From positions 17,108,162-17,172,161 of the forward strand of contig VDFB02000001.1 in assembly GCA_007258455.2 (NCBI GenBank): DNA of 64,000 nt, in the 5' to 3' direction. This document shows positions 49,201 through 60,560 of this stretch, piece after piece. The first letter of the stretch is position 1; every line of letters begins with the position of its first letter. The position numbers were made by a program, and so were the translations under genes. Below the pieces are notes generated by a model. It saw only the letters and a list, made by a program, of their open reading frames with translations. It was not told the DNA's origin and ran no database searches. This DNA comes from Sequoia sempervirens. Lineage: Eukaryota; Streptophyta; Pinopsida; Cupressales; Cupressaceae.

Positions 49201-49970
49201 TTGAAAGAATACTTCTTCTTCTTTTTCTTCTCCTCTTTACAATCCTTTCAGACATGGCTAGGTTGCCCACAATTCTAGCACTTCACCTAGGACTTCTTTT
49301 CAGGAGACTTTGATCTTCCTTCTAATTTTGATTTGGACTTCTTGTCCTTCTTCTTTCCTTTATCTTTCAACCTGCCTTTGACAGCAAGAGCCTCCTTCGC
49401 CATCTCAGATGATTTCCTTCTCATCTCTTCTGATAATAAAGAAGCAACAACATCTTCCATCTTGAAATTGGATGTTGTACTCCCAATATCCATCACCAGG
49501 TGATCCCAAGAATCTTGTAAAGAACACAATAACATCATATAATGATCCTCTTCATCAATCTTCACACCAACAGATGTTCACTATGCAATCAACATGTTGA
49601 AAGCATTCAAATGATCAGCAACAGATCCATCCTCCTACATTCTCAAAGCATACAGTTTCTTCCTCAAGAATAATTTATTCACCAAGGACTTTCCTTGATA
49701 AATAGATGTCAGTCTCTTCCACAAGGAAGATACAAAATTTTCTTCATGAAAATTCATAAGGATAGATTCTGCTAAACAAAGCCTTATCAGCCCCTTAGAT
49801 TTTCTATCTGCAAGGTCCCAATCCTCTTGCTTCATGCTTATAGGTTTCACTCCAGACACAACAATCCAAAGATCACAATCAACCAACAGATCTTCCATTT
49901 TAAGTTTCCACAACTCAAAATTGCTGCCATTGAATTTCTCTATTTCAATCTTTCCTGATGTGCTCGCCAT
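49201..49970 (-). pseudogene. Copia III gag
   Basis: It starts at ATG 49970 (MASTSGKIEIEKFNGSNFEL), about 100 bp after the PBS, a normal leader length. The UBN2-type body follows (WKLKMEDLLVDCDLWIVVSG, LRLCLAESILMNFHEENF-like, HYMMLLCSLQDSWDHLVMDI), then a Lys-rich tail (GKKKDKKSKSKLEGRSKSPE) and a zinc knuckle near 49280-49240. The knuckle reads C-stop-NCGQPSHV-stop-KDC, so both stops fall inside it. A further stop lies after LYALRM (49635). Gag forms the particle and packages RNA. Confidence 0.9.
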
Positions 49971-50068
49971 CTTAATCTGTAACTTGAATTACCAAACTTG
50001 TACAAGACTCCCACTAAATAGAAATTGACTCAAAAAACCCAATGTACTCCCAAGGATAACACAATTGG

Positions 50069-50084
50069 CCAGGCTCTGATACCA
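50069..50084 (-). promoter_or_regulatory. Primer-binding site of copia III
   Basis: TGGTATCAGAGCCTGG on the minus strand is a perfect match to the common initiator tRNA-Met site of plant copia elements. It lies two bases after the 5' LTR end (50087). Confidence 0.93.
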
Positions 50085-50086
50085 CT

Positions 50087-51516
50087 TGTAAGGAAAGCTA
50101 AGGTGCGGAAGCAACTTTTCTAGCATCAAACACCTTAGGGAAGAATGTAGAGATACTTTAAAATTTTCAATTACAGTCCAATTAAGATACAATTGAAAGC
50201 AATAACAGAAATAGAGAAATAACATTCACACATGAACACCAAATTTACATGGGAAAACCCTTACGGGAGAAAAACCCACCACACCAAGAGAAGTCACTTT
50301 GCATTACTATAATAAAGATTACATACAGAGATATGAATTATCTTTCTGATGTTAGTTTACAACAGCATTCACAATGATCAACCTTGCTACAGAACATTCT
50401 AGTTACAATACACTTAGAATTGAATTCACTCTGATCATACATCAAACTGTTCATCCAAATATTCATGCAACCATTTAACTGAACAACATATGCAATTCTT
50501 GAGTATATCCATGATGCCCTTGATCTATCGATCTTCCTCTTAGTAACAACCACAACAGTCAAACTACTAGCAGTTCCCATTCGGCTTCTCTAATTGGTCA
50601 AGGACAAACCACGTAGGATGGTCAATCGGTCAAAGGAGTTCAACCTATGTTGCATGTCGGTGAGACACTAACCATGTCTATTGGATGCCACAAAGCCAGA
50701 TTGTCATTATCACCAAGATTCTTCACTATCGGCAAGATGTTATACCGATCTCACAAGTTGCATCAACCTCATCATTATCTTCGGTGAGATAATTTCCATT
50801 CGATGAGACATCATACCAATGATCAAAGGGTACACTACAATGTTCCACTATCAGCAAGACATATCGCTATCACTGAGAGTTCTTATTGAAGTCTCCAAGT
50901 TACCCTGAGACCACCAGTCACCAGGAGTCATACCAATAACAAACTATAACATCGGTGAGACAAACACCCATTGCCAAGAGTTCTCACCAAGTGTTCAAGT
51001 CTCTCCCGGATGACCCTGAGTGTAACGCTATCAGTGAGACTTTCCATATCGATAAAACTTCATCCCAAAACACATGAGTTACTCCGACGACCACAAGTGT
51101 AACACCCTATCAACTAGACATAACTTTGATTGCTAAGAGTTCATACCGAGTGTTCAAGTCACCCCAATAGCTTCGAGTGTATGTTTGTCAGTGAAACATA
51201 CCACCTATCACCAAGACTTCTTACCGAAGTAAGCCTTTCGGCTAAGGGTCTCCCCAACACCGCTTGTCACCTAGAGTCTCCCTGATATCCAATAAGAATG
51301 GCCTGTCAGCTAGAGATCTCCACTTAGAAGAAGGTTACATCAAACACCATAAGTCACAGTGACAATGCCAGTTGGCAAGACATAAGCATTGTCTTGGTGA
51401 CCAGTACAAACCACAAGGTTACTAAACTGCCAGTTGTCTAGACAATAGTAAAGTCACAATGACTTTGCTCTTTCAGAGGTTTCAGCCTGTGAAATTGAGG
51501 CATATTATTTCCAACA
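50087..51516 (-). repeat. Copia III 5' LTR
   Basis: A 1.43-kb LTR with TG...CA ends, uninterrupted. It matches the split 3' LTR along its whole length with scattered substitutions and a few indels. One such indel is extra sequence near 50440-50480 that is absent from the other LTR. The GGTGAGAC motif array lies at 50655-51240. Confidence 0.92.
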
Positions 51517-51924
51517 CCTTACTTGTATGACTACTTGATTTAAACTTCAATCTACACTGCTTTCCAAAGACACAATGCTTGCAAAAATTCAAACTCAAAG
51601 ACCTTAAATTTGGAAGTAACTTATAGTTTACCAGTACCTTTAGCCCTTTCTTGCTCATATGACCCAATTTTTGATGTCATAAATGAGTAGAATCATTTGT
51701 TCCCTTAGATACCACTACTACTTCATTTACCTCAGCACTCCCATTTAACCTATAAAGGTTTCCAACATTTGTACAGCCTTCATGACCACCAAAATTCCTT
51801 TGGAAAATTTCATCTCTCCACCTTGCCAAAAAAAATTATAACCACTAGAATCTAAAAATCCTAAAGAAATTGAATTCCTTTTAGGTTCTGGTACATGTCT
51901 TACCTTTGTTAATTCCTTTACAAC
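51517..51924 (-). pseudogene. Copia II GAG-pre-integrase segment
   Basis: In element order the minus strand reads TKVRHVPEPKRNSISLGFLD, SSGYNFFWQGGEMKFSKGIL, GHMSKKGLKVLVNYKLLPNL and FCKHCVFGKQCRLKFKSSSH. This is the pre-integrase domain with its HH-CC zinc-binding residues (GH...FCKHC). It continues in copia II at 39150 across the copia III insertion. It is cut upstream at 51924 by gypsy V. Confidence 0.85.
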
Positions 51925-52985
51925 TGTGTCATAGAAAATTGGACTCTCTTGAGAAAAGAGACTATTTCATGCATAATTAGACCCACTTTTGAGTTCCCTC
52001 ACATCATTTATCCTTCAAAACAACATATATAGGCCCCTAAGACCCATTATTTTTTATCTAGAGGCCCGTTTTACTTGAGAAATCACCTAAAACCCAACAA
52101 ACAACACATAATTCTTTCATACCCTAAAAACCCACCTTCAAAAATTAGTAGTGGGACCCATTCACCAAAGGTGGCAAATGAGTCCCCTTTGAAGGAAAAT
52201 TCAATTTTGAGCCAAAATTTGATTAATTTAACTTAAATTTCTAGTGAAAGTTGGTCTTTTAGGTCTAAATAATGGGAAAATAAGGTGTTGTTGCTTATAA
52301 ATTCTCATTTTAAGTATTTTACATATCTTTAGTTATTTTTTAAAAGCGATTTCTAAAATCAACTCTTCTACCACAAGTCTCATTAGCAAAAGTTGAAGTT
52401 TCATGGCAGCAAACTAGGGTTTTTGTAGGTCTTTAAGCTCACTCATTTTGTTATTATTCAACATTACAAAGGGTTGATGATGGATTCCTATAGTGAATCA
52501 TGAAGAAATCTAGGGTGAGGAAGTACAACTAGCCACCAAATCACACCTAAGGAATTGGTTTCATATTGATTTCATCTTCCATTTTCAGTGTATCTTAAGA
52601 TCAAGGCTTGCATTTTGTTTTTTTTCCATTTTTATTCTATTTCATTTCCATTTTTCATATGTTGTAAGGTTTCTAGTGTTGAGATCTTGCATCATACAAA
52701 TCATTCTTGCATTGCTCATTCTAGAACAATAGAATAGGGATTTTATCATATTTTAGATCTTCCTAGTCTTCAACACATCTAAGGCTAGGATTTTATGCAG
52801 ATTTTTCTCCATTCAAGGTTTAGTTACCCAACTAGGGGTTTGACCAAGGAAAACACGCTACTAGACAAACAATTTAAGCTATTTTGTAGGAATTTTCTAA
52901 GATCCTGAGTCAGGTTTCTGTCAGAAATTGTTGTGCAGGTGTCAAGGTACATAACAAAACTTTGAAGTTGCAAAATTTTGAAAGT

Positions 52986-53017
52986 GGACTAATTCACCAT
53001 GCATGGTGAATGAGTCC
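52986..53017. promoter_or_regulatory. LTR hairpin with a perfect 20-bp palindrome
   Basis: ATTCACCATGCATGGTGAAT (52992-53011) is a perfect palindrome. Extended by GGACTA on the left and GAGTCC on the right, it forms a 32-bp near-perfect inverted repeat with one mismatch per arm. The equivalent site in the other LTR copy (22897-22930) is decayed. Function is unknown. Confidence 0.75.
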
Positions 53018-54339
53018 CTCTCGAAGTGCATATTTGAGTCAGAAGAAGATCATGGTTCTTAGTTAACAAAAAACAATTTCGGTGCAAAAAAAGTCTTGAC
53101 CTGGGACTGATTCACCTAGGGTGGCAAATGAATCCCAGTAAGCTCAAATCTGTTGATGGGTGTTTTGTGCACTTCTCAACATAGGCAATGCACAAGTGCA
53201 TCACCTCTCTTGAAAGGAAACTTCCAATGGGAAAGCTGCTGAAGATTTCCCCAAGGTCTCTCGGCTGTCAGGTCATGACTTGCATGGAATTCCTCAGTGG
53301 ATACTTAATGTGATTTTGTTGGTAATCACAGGGCAGACTTACATAGTTTGATGTGGAATGGATCTTATATTTTGAAGTTTCTAAGATGAGAGTTATGGTG
53401 TAATTTGTTGTAGGTTCAAACAACAGTCCAAAAATTTGATGTGGTCTTCAAGTTGTGGCTTTACAATGTGCAGTGAACCTTAGCACGAACTGTTTCTTAA
53501 AAAAAAGGAAAAAGAGTAGGGAAGAGAGAAGGTCCCTAGATCTACAACTAACTATGAACAGTAATCATGGAGTTCCTACTGTGGACAACTTCCTTCAAAC
53601 AAAATTTCACTTAAATAAAAATCTTACAGTCTCATGAAATTTGTGCTATCTTCTAAGGCCTACAGATATTTTACCATTCTTTCACCATATGCATGCATGA
53701 AAAAAGATAAACATGTCAAGAAACTTTTAAATTCAAGCCTAGACTAACTTTACACAACCATCTACCATCAGCAGACAACAAAGTGTGGGCTAGAAAGGCA
53801 TCTATATAGCAAAAATTTCCATAACTACAGAACAACATTACTAAAATCTATCTAAGTGGTTTAAATCTAACTTAAAACATCTATGTAAATCTAAACAAAG
53901 CATTTAATAATGGATATTGAACCATGAAACATGTGAAGAAATCAAAAAATACACCAAGTCAATATATTTTCATTATAAATTTTAGCAGCATGTCTTTACA
54001 ACAACTCAACTCTCTTTGAAATGAGAGGAGACCCTCTATTTATAGTGCCCCAAAAATAGAATGAATGCAAAAGATTCAATCTCATTGTGTGGCCAAGATC
54101 CACTAAAAAGTAGGGTTCTACCTACCCCCCAATATATTACAATTTAAAATACAATTTTATACACATCCCTTATTTTTCCTCTAGTGAAAACACTGTAGCA
54201 TTTTGTCTTTTTCTAACCGCTCTTTTTGTTGTAGCTATTCCTTCAAGAGCTCTTCATTAATAATAGGGCTTCCCTCTTGCTTCTTCAAAGCTGCATATTC
54301 CATGAATTTCAGAATCACCGACTGGAGTTTATCAACTTC

Positions 54340-57300
54340 TATTATCTCAGATCGCAGCATCTGATGACTCCGTTCTTTTGAGTTGTCCTCAAGCTTCTTC
54401 CAGTCTTCATCATACTTTGCAGCTTGATCTCAGAATAGCTCTGACTGGGAAAAGGAATGGGTGAAAAACTCATGAAATCTACAATTATTTCATTGGACAT
54501 CTCGTCCTCCATCCTCTTCGGTAAATAAGGCTTTATTTTCTCTGGACCCATTTGCACCGTAGGCATGTCATACTCCATCATCAGCTTCAAATATTAGGTG
54601 TAGTCGGCCCTAATTTCCTTGACCCATTCGATATCTGGATCCACTTTATCCATTATTTGTTCTAACCTTTCCCTTTTGTTATTAAAATCTCACCTCCACA
54701 CGTCCACCAGCCAGTGGTCATCTCTTTTGAATGTGAGCTCCTTTTCCCATGTGGCCTTCGGTAATCGGAGGATGGCCTCAATATTTGGATAGGGGGAATC
54801 ATATGTTGTAGGGAAGTCATTGCAGAGCCTCTTCGTGCCCTCTAGAGATTGTTGTAGATCCAAGAACTTGTTGGTTGTCCAAACAGCTTGGCTGATACCC
54901 ATGTTCCTGACATATAGGACTTGTTAGAACTAGCTCTTTGTAGTCTTGTCCAAGTTCTTTCTCTTCTCTAGTTTGTCCATTTGTTCTTTGGACAATAGTT
55001 GGGGTGGAGCCAGGGATGTGATAGCATGTATTCCACTAAAGACCATTGTTGGATGTAGTCTATAAAGGTGGCCACCTATACTTTAAGCTCATCCTTCGAG
55101 ACCTTGTCCTGTCATATCAGGTGTACCACTGTAGCCATTGACTCTTTAAGATTTTCCACCTTCTGTTCTCTGGTAGCAGTCCCCATGTTGATGGTGGTAA
55201 TGTTATAGCTTACCTCCTCCTAGCCTACCAATGGGGTTGCTATCTATACAGTCCAAGATCTAGAAGCATCCATCGTCACTTGAGACCTAACTTTGGGTTT
55301 CGTCTCCTTCCTGGTTAAGAGTTGCACTCAAGCTAGGATGGGTTCTAGCCTCACTCTTGGATCCTTCAGAATGGGAGTCTTCTTCTCAAGCTGCCTCTCC
55401 AACCATTCAGGCATGACAAACTTTCTTTTTGGTGACTCTTGATCACCTTCACCCTCTCTTCTTCAGACCTCCACTTGTTTGCTCATGTTAATCCTTTCTT
55501 TCATTTTGGTGTTGTCTCCCTCTTCTTCATCAGAGTCCTGGATGAATGTGAGGCATTTAATGAGAGGCCTAGTAGTCGATCTCTCTCGGGGACTTTCCTT
55601 TATCTCAATTTCATTTTCCTTTATTTCTTCAATCTCTTTTTCCTTGTGCATGTACTCCTTGGGTTGGTCTCCCTCAATATGTCCTTCCTTCCTAGGGAGT
55701 GGCACAATCTCCAACTATTTTTCCCCTGCAGGGATTTCTATGTTTTCTTTTGTCCTGTCGCCCTCCTTCTATTCTCTAGGAGGTGACCTTTCTATTTCTT
55801 CCTCATCATGTTTCAACTGCCTGGCCATTTCTTCTTCAAGATCATTATCAAAAGTTTGTACGATGACTTTACCACCAATTCCCTCCTCCTCATCTCCACT
55901 CTCAGAAGATCCCATTCCTTCTTCTTCGTAGGCCACCCTGTCAATTTTCTGGTGTTGATATTCTGGGTGTTCATGGTACTCATCGACCTCCTCCTCCATG
56001 GCCCTCAAGGCTTCTTTCTCCCATCTCTCCCATTCTTCAAAAATTAGCATCATGGCCTCCATTGCTGGTGGTCCTATTGGAGGTTGCAAAGGTGTAGCAC
56101 TGGTGAGGACCCATGCTACTACAACTTGGATGGTGGGATCTAGAAAGATCTGAGAAATCTCAGAGGGGACATTCTACATATGCCACGAGAAAGCCTTCGG
56201 TAATGCTAGTGTGGGCATTGGTGCTATTGCTGCTGCTAGTGGGAGGGATATGGTAGGTGACATGGTGGTAGAGGAAAGAGGAGTAGTTGTGGTAGTGGAG
56301 TCAATTACTATGATGGGCCCAATTGAGGGGGAAGGTGCAAGACGGACTGAGATATCCACTGCAGGAGGGGATGTGGTGATCATTGCTTGGGAGATAGATG
56401 TCAGGGTGGTTGAGATAGGGGGAGCCAAAATAAGTTCTTGATGATCCTTTCTTACTTCCTCACCTTCTTGAATTTAGGTTGTTCTACAACACTTCCTATT
56501 TTCCTGGGCCTCTTGGAAGGTGAGCCCCTTGAGTCCTTTCTGGTGTACACCTTGGGATTTGGAGATTGCTCTATTTTGGTCCCTTTCCTCTTTTTTGACC
56601 TAGTGAGTGGAGGAGATTTGGATGTCCCGCCCATTGAAGTTGTGGTGGTGACATCTTTGTTGGTACTGGGCTCACTCTTTAGACCTTCATATGTTATAAT
56701 CACTCCTTGCCGCTTTAGTTGGGCCACTTGTATTTTAACCCATTCTTCAGTCCAAGTCACACTGGGTTTGTTTATGATGTCGAGGTCATCGAACTCCTAT
56801 TGATCCCAATCAATTGCGGGCAGTGGTAAGTTGGAGACTGCATTATACCTGGGATCCATAACTATGCTTTCATCTTCCTCAACTTGATCTAGTATAGAGA
56901 ATAGTTGCACCCTTCTCATGAAGTATGCAGTCATCTCATGTAGTGCCTTCCACACACCTCTTTATCATCCTTGCAATTTTCCCAGAAATCCTCAACATGA
57001 TGCAAGTGGGCATACTCTAGTCCTAGCACTTTTCTCACATGCCCATACAGGTCTACACATGGATGAGTAGTGGTAGTCAAAAGTGGCATTCAGCCAATTC
57101 CCTTTCTGAGTTCCCAACACACTGGGAAGTTTGCAATTTATACATGCCTTGACTAAAGGTCAAGGGATAAGAGATTCTTGCCAAATGTTTGCTGTTGAGG
57201 ATGGTGTGCACATGTTGTAGCTATCAAGAGAGTTCTAATAGTATAATCCGGTCATTGGGGTACTGGGGCAGCTTGTTTCTTCTTTCAAAGAAACCATGTG

Positions 57301-58412
57301 CGTGAATGTAGGTGAATTTAGGAAATTGTAGGAATAAGAAAGCGTACTGCTTTAAGAATGCCTGTGCACTATGAGAGACCCTCCTCTCAAAATCCCTTCC
57401 TACCAACTAGATAATGTGACCAATAAAGGCGTCATTCACCCTGCAGTACTCCTTAAAGTTTATGAATTGGAGCTGGGGATATCTATCATAGGCCTTTAGT
57501 TTCTGACCCAGGTCCTCATCAGGTGCCACAAATAGTCCACTATACTGCCTTTGGTCTGCTAGTGAATAGACCAGATAAGAGGTCATGTAGAATTTGGAGC
57601 TCTTTTTCACATTCATAAAGTGCTCATGGAAGTAGTTGTTGATGATGCCCCTCCGAATAGAATGAGGCTTTCATGGTGATATTTTTGTCACCATGAAGGA
57701 TTTTGTCAACAAAGTATACCATCAATTCTTGAAAAAATGCAGAAAAAGGGAGGCCCATTACCTGGCTCAGCATGGTGACTAGGTCATGGTAGTCTTCATG
57801 GAAATCACTATGAAAAAGTACCTGAGGGACCTTTGCAACACTACCTCTTTTCTCCTTGAGCCAGAATTGGTTTATCAACCTTTTGCAACCCATCAGGTCT
57901 TCATCCCAAGTCATCCTTCCCTCTTCCATCATGGGCACTTCCATTTCCTCAAAGGTAGGAATGTGGAAAGTTTTTGTGATTCCCTCAGCTGACATGTCAG
58001 TGAGAATATTCCCATCTCTGTCAATGATGGTCCTTGTCTTGGGTTGGTAGGCTTGTCGGAAGGCCATGACTAGCTCAGGGGCAATGAGAGATGGGGGGAA
58101 GCTTGTAGCTTTTGCGATCCCACTTTGCTTGGTTAACCTAACATTGTTAGTTTTCGGGTAAATTCTGAATCTTCATTTGAATTCATCAATATCGATGTGG
58201 CTGATATTGGTGTCCCTGATTTCCTTCTAGTCAGTGATAATCTTTGACCACAGGGGTTCACCCTGGAACTGGAACTTCATCTTGTCTTTATCCTCCTTCC
58301 TAGGAGGAGTCTTTCTTGATTTATTTCCTTTCTCGCTTTTTGCAATTGCCCTTGAGGGTCCTGTACCCAATTCCATATATCTTGCAGACATGGACATAAT
58401 GAGTACAATCAT
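54340..58412 (-). pseudogene. Unknown long protein of element B, distant homologue of the element A protein
   Basis: Coding text can be followed on the minus strand from 58412 to about 54340 with several frameshifts (for example near 57650 and 57000) and many stops. N-terminal part: FQFQGEPLWSKIITD, then DGNILTDMSAEGITKTFHI near 58018, CKRLINQFWLKEKRGSVAKV, then FYMTSYLVYSLADQRQYSGL and HAQAFLKQYAFLFLQ-like text. The middle has MDPRYNAVSN near 56860. Then come a basic segment (LTRSKKRKGTKIEQSPNPKV), a Thr/Pro/Ser-rich stretch (56428-56174), acidic Glu-rich coiled-coil segments (56089-55463), and a C-terminal part (MPEWLERQLEKKTPILKDPR). The order of domains matches element A. I do not recognise the family and see no RT, integrase or protease. 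Confidence 0.7.
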
Positions 58413-58599
58413 TTATAAAAGCATTAGCATTAGTCAAAATCCTATGGACTAAATCCAATCAAACATCATGTGGTTAATGAAGTTAAATCTTCTCCTTTTA
58501 GATTTTGTTAGTCACTTTTAAAGGATTTTGGATAATCCGGGCCCAAAGGGCAAGAACTCCCTAGTAGTAATGTCATTTTGAAAGGGAAAATAGGCTGGG

Positions 58600-60560
58600 G
58601 TGATCTGGGTGGTTTCTCCCATCCTCACACTTTGATGGTTCGAGGGGATAATGTTGAAGAGGGCCAAAGTTAAGCACATGGGTCAAGGTCGGTTTTCAAG
58701 TTTGAGGTCATTTTGCTCAGTTTAGGAACACCCAGAGGTTCAGGGTCAAAAATTTGCTAGGAGTTCACTGTTCGTAATGGCGAGAAAGAAATGGAGTTCT
58801 GGGGTCGAAATTCCAGGGTCCAGTACTCGGGAGGCCCAAGGATGACCGATGTTTACTTCTTATTTAAGGCACTCAGGCTCGAAGTGGCAGGAAGCTGCCA
58901 AGGTTTTTCCATTTAGGATGATGATCATTAGACAAAAGTCTAGAGGGAGTGACCCAACGGAATGGACCCAACACCAAGCTTGGACGTCATATTTTCTCAT
59001 GAGTTTTCTATTGGAAATTGAGATAGCGATCCTTGAAGGTTGAGAAGATGTGGATGTTTTTCCTTTTTAAATCTGATAGAGATGGGATGAAATCCTGGCA
59101 GGCGGAGCCTGATGAGGGAAAGGACGTTTAAAGTTCGTCTTTTGTTTCTCACAGCAAAAGGTGATTCGGGACCCGAGAGGCAGGAGGACATCAGTGCTTG
59201 GCTATTTTGGACAACAAAGTTGCCACAAAAGTCCACAGATTGAGACTCGGTGATATGTTTGATTGGTTATGTTTGCACGTTGAATGCCAAATGATGAGAG
59301 GCAAGGCGGGCCCCAGAACTCAGGCGGACAGGGTCATCCTATTGTTTGTGAACGACGAAAGCTTCACGAACTTCTGAACATAGAATTCTGGGGTTTCTGG
59401 CCCAAGAAATAGAAATGGAGGTCGTGCTTTAGGTTTGTCAAAAAAGATTAAGTTCAATAGCAAATGGCTGACGAAGGTCTATGGTGGCAGGCTCGAGAGA
59501 GCATCCCGCCATTTAAAAAGAAGAAAGTTGTTTTGAAGTTCTCACTGGTGGCAGAAGGGCCTGGGCCCAGAGAGTGTGAATTCCCTACATGAAGAATGGT
59601 GGTGGCGAAGTCTAGTTTCAGATTCAAATTTGAGGGCATTTCGAAGGATTTTTGAGGATTTGAAGACATGGGTTTTTAGGTCTTGCTTATCCTTTATCAA
59701 TTCAATGCATTTTTATCCCATTTTGTTTGTTATTTTAGGTACAAAATCACAAAAAAAACCTCGGTGTAATGAACGGTGAACCTACTTGGAAAGCTCGATA
59801 GCAGATGGTGTGGAGTGGACAACAGGTGGCCAATGGTGATCTCGGGCATGAGGGTGATGGTCAATAGATGCACCAATCTCTTCTGACAAGCACTCTAATC
59901 TCCCTTTGCAAAACTTGACAAATGAAAATGACAGATTCAGGCCCAATATTTATGCCCTCATCTACACTTAATTCCCTCATTTAATGTTGGTACAGAGGAC
60001 AGGTAGGTTGGTAAGGTTCAAAATTGCAGATGGCGGTGGGAGGTCCAAGGCCCAGGGTTCGGAAAGATGTGAGGCAACTGTTGCTTTAAAATTTATTTCA
60101 AAATTAATCGATGAAAGGGGACTCAGGTCCCAGAGGGTGGAGTTTCATCATAGGTTTTCCATTCAGAATGACGAAGTCATTACAGAGTATTGGATGTGGA
60201 AGTCTAGAAGGTCAGGCCCAATAGGAGGAAAGGAAGATGATTATCACAAGTTAAATGGGTGACAAAGAGGGAGCTGGGTCCTGAGGCTCAAGAAGGCGGA
60301 AGCCTTTCGCCATTTTGGAACAATGAACACCTGGAGGAAACCCATTGAGGGAATCCCAAAAGGGTGGGCTCCCCAGGCCCCAAGGCTACTAGCAAAGGCA
60401 AACTACCAAGGAGACTCTGCAAGGCACCAGGATTTAGCCAAAATGAAGGGGATGAAACACGGTAAATTCAAGATGAGACCTTGGAGGCATGTTGACCACT
60501 TGGGACACCAAAAATGGGGCACACAAAATGAGGTAGTGATAAAATGACCTAACAAGGCGA
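58600..60560. repeat. Leader of element B with a recurring GGGxCCxxAG motif
   Basis: A short GC-rich phrase such as GGTCCCAGAGGGTGGAG or GGCCCAGAGAG recurs in variant form near 58816, 58872, 59168, 59309, 59487, 59562, 60044, 60127, 60275 and 60366. A longer phrase, AGGTTTTTCCATTTAGGATGA and its variant with TCTAGA(G/A)GG about 40 bp later, occurs at 58900 and 60150. This suggests a strongly decayed tandem array. The region has no convincing gene. Confidence 0.5.

Larger units (their letters stand above)
39151..51516 (-). mobile_element. Copia III: nearly complete Ty1/copia element
   Basis: It starts TGTAAGG at 39151 and ends TTCCAACA at 51516 on the plus strand, flanked by a perfect CCTTA duplication (39146-39150 and 51517-51521). 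In element orientation the order is 5' LTR (51516-50087), PBS, gag, protease, integrase, RT, RNase H, purine tract, 3' LTR (45918-39151). The LTRs are about 1.43 and 1.40 kb once the nested element IV is removed, and they differ at many positions, so it is not recent. Length without the nested element is about 7.0 kb. The coding region keeps one frame for most of about 1,150 codons but has many stops. Confidence 0.93.
36513..51924 (-). mobile_element. Copia II: truncated Ty1/copia element split by copia III
   Basis: Copia II consists of 51924-51517 followed by 39150-36513 on the minus strand. Removing copia III and one CCTTA copy joins HTSK (pre-integrase end) to the integrase start YIHLYVCGPSP. 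Only about 70 bp of its 3' LTR remain (36513-36582, starting TGTTGGATTGTG on the minus strand after an AAGGTGGAGAT purine tract), cut by the gag-only element. The 5' part (gag, protease, 5' LTR) is cut at 51924, where the gypsy V LTR begins. Confidence 0.85.

Noticed and set aside
55439..56803. Several plus-strand frames of 76-150 codons
   Set aside because: Antisense of the acidic and Ser/Thr/Pro-rich parts of the element B protein, which reads better on the minus strand.
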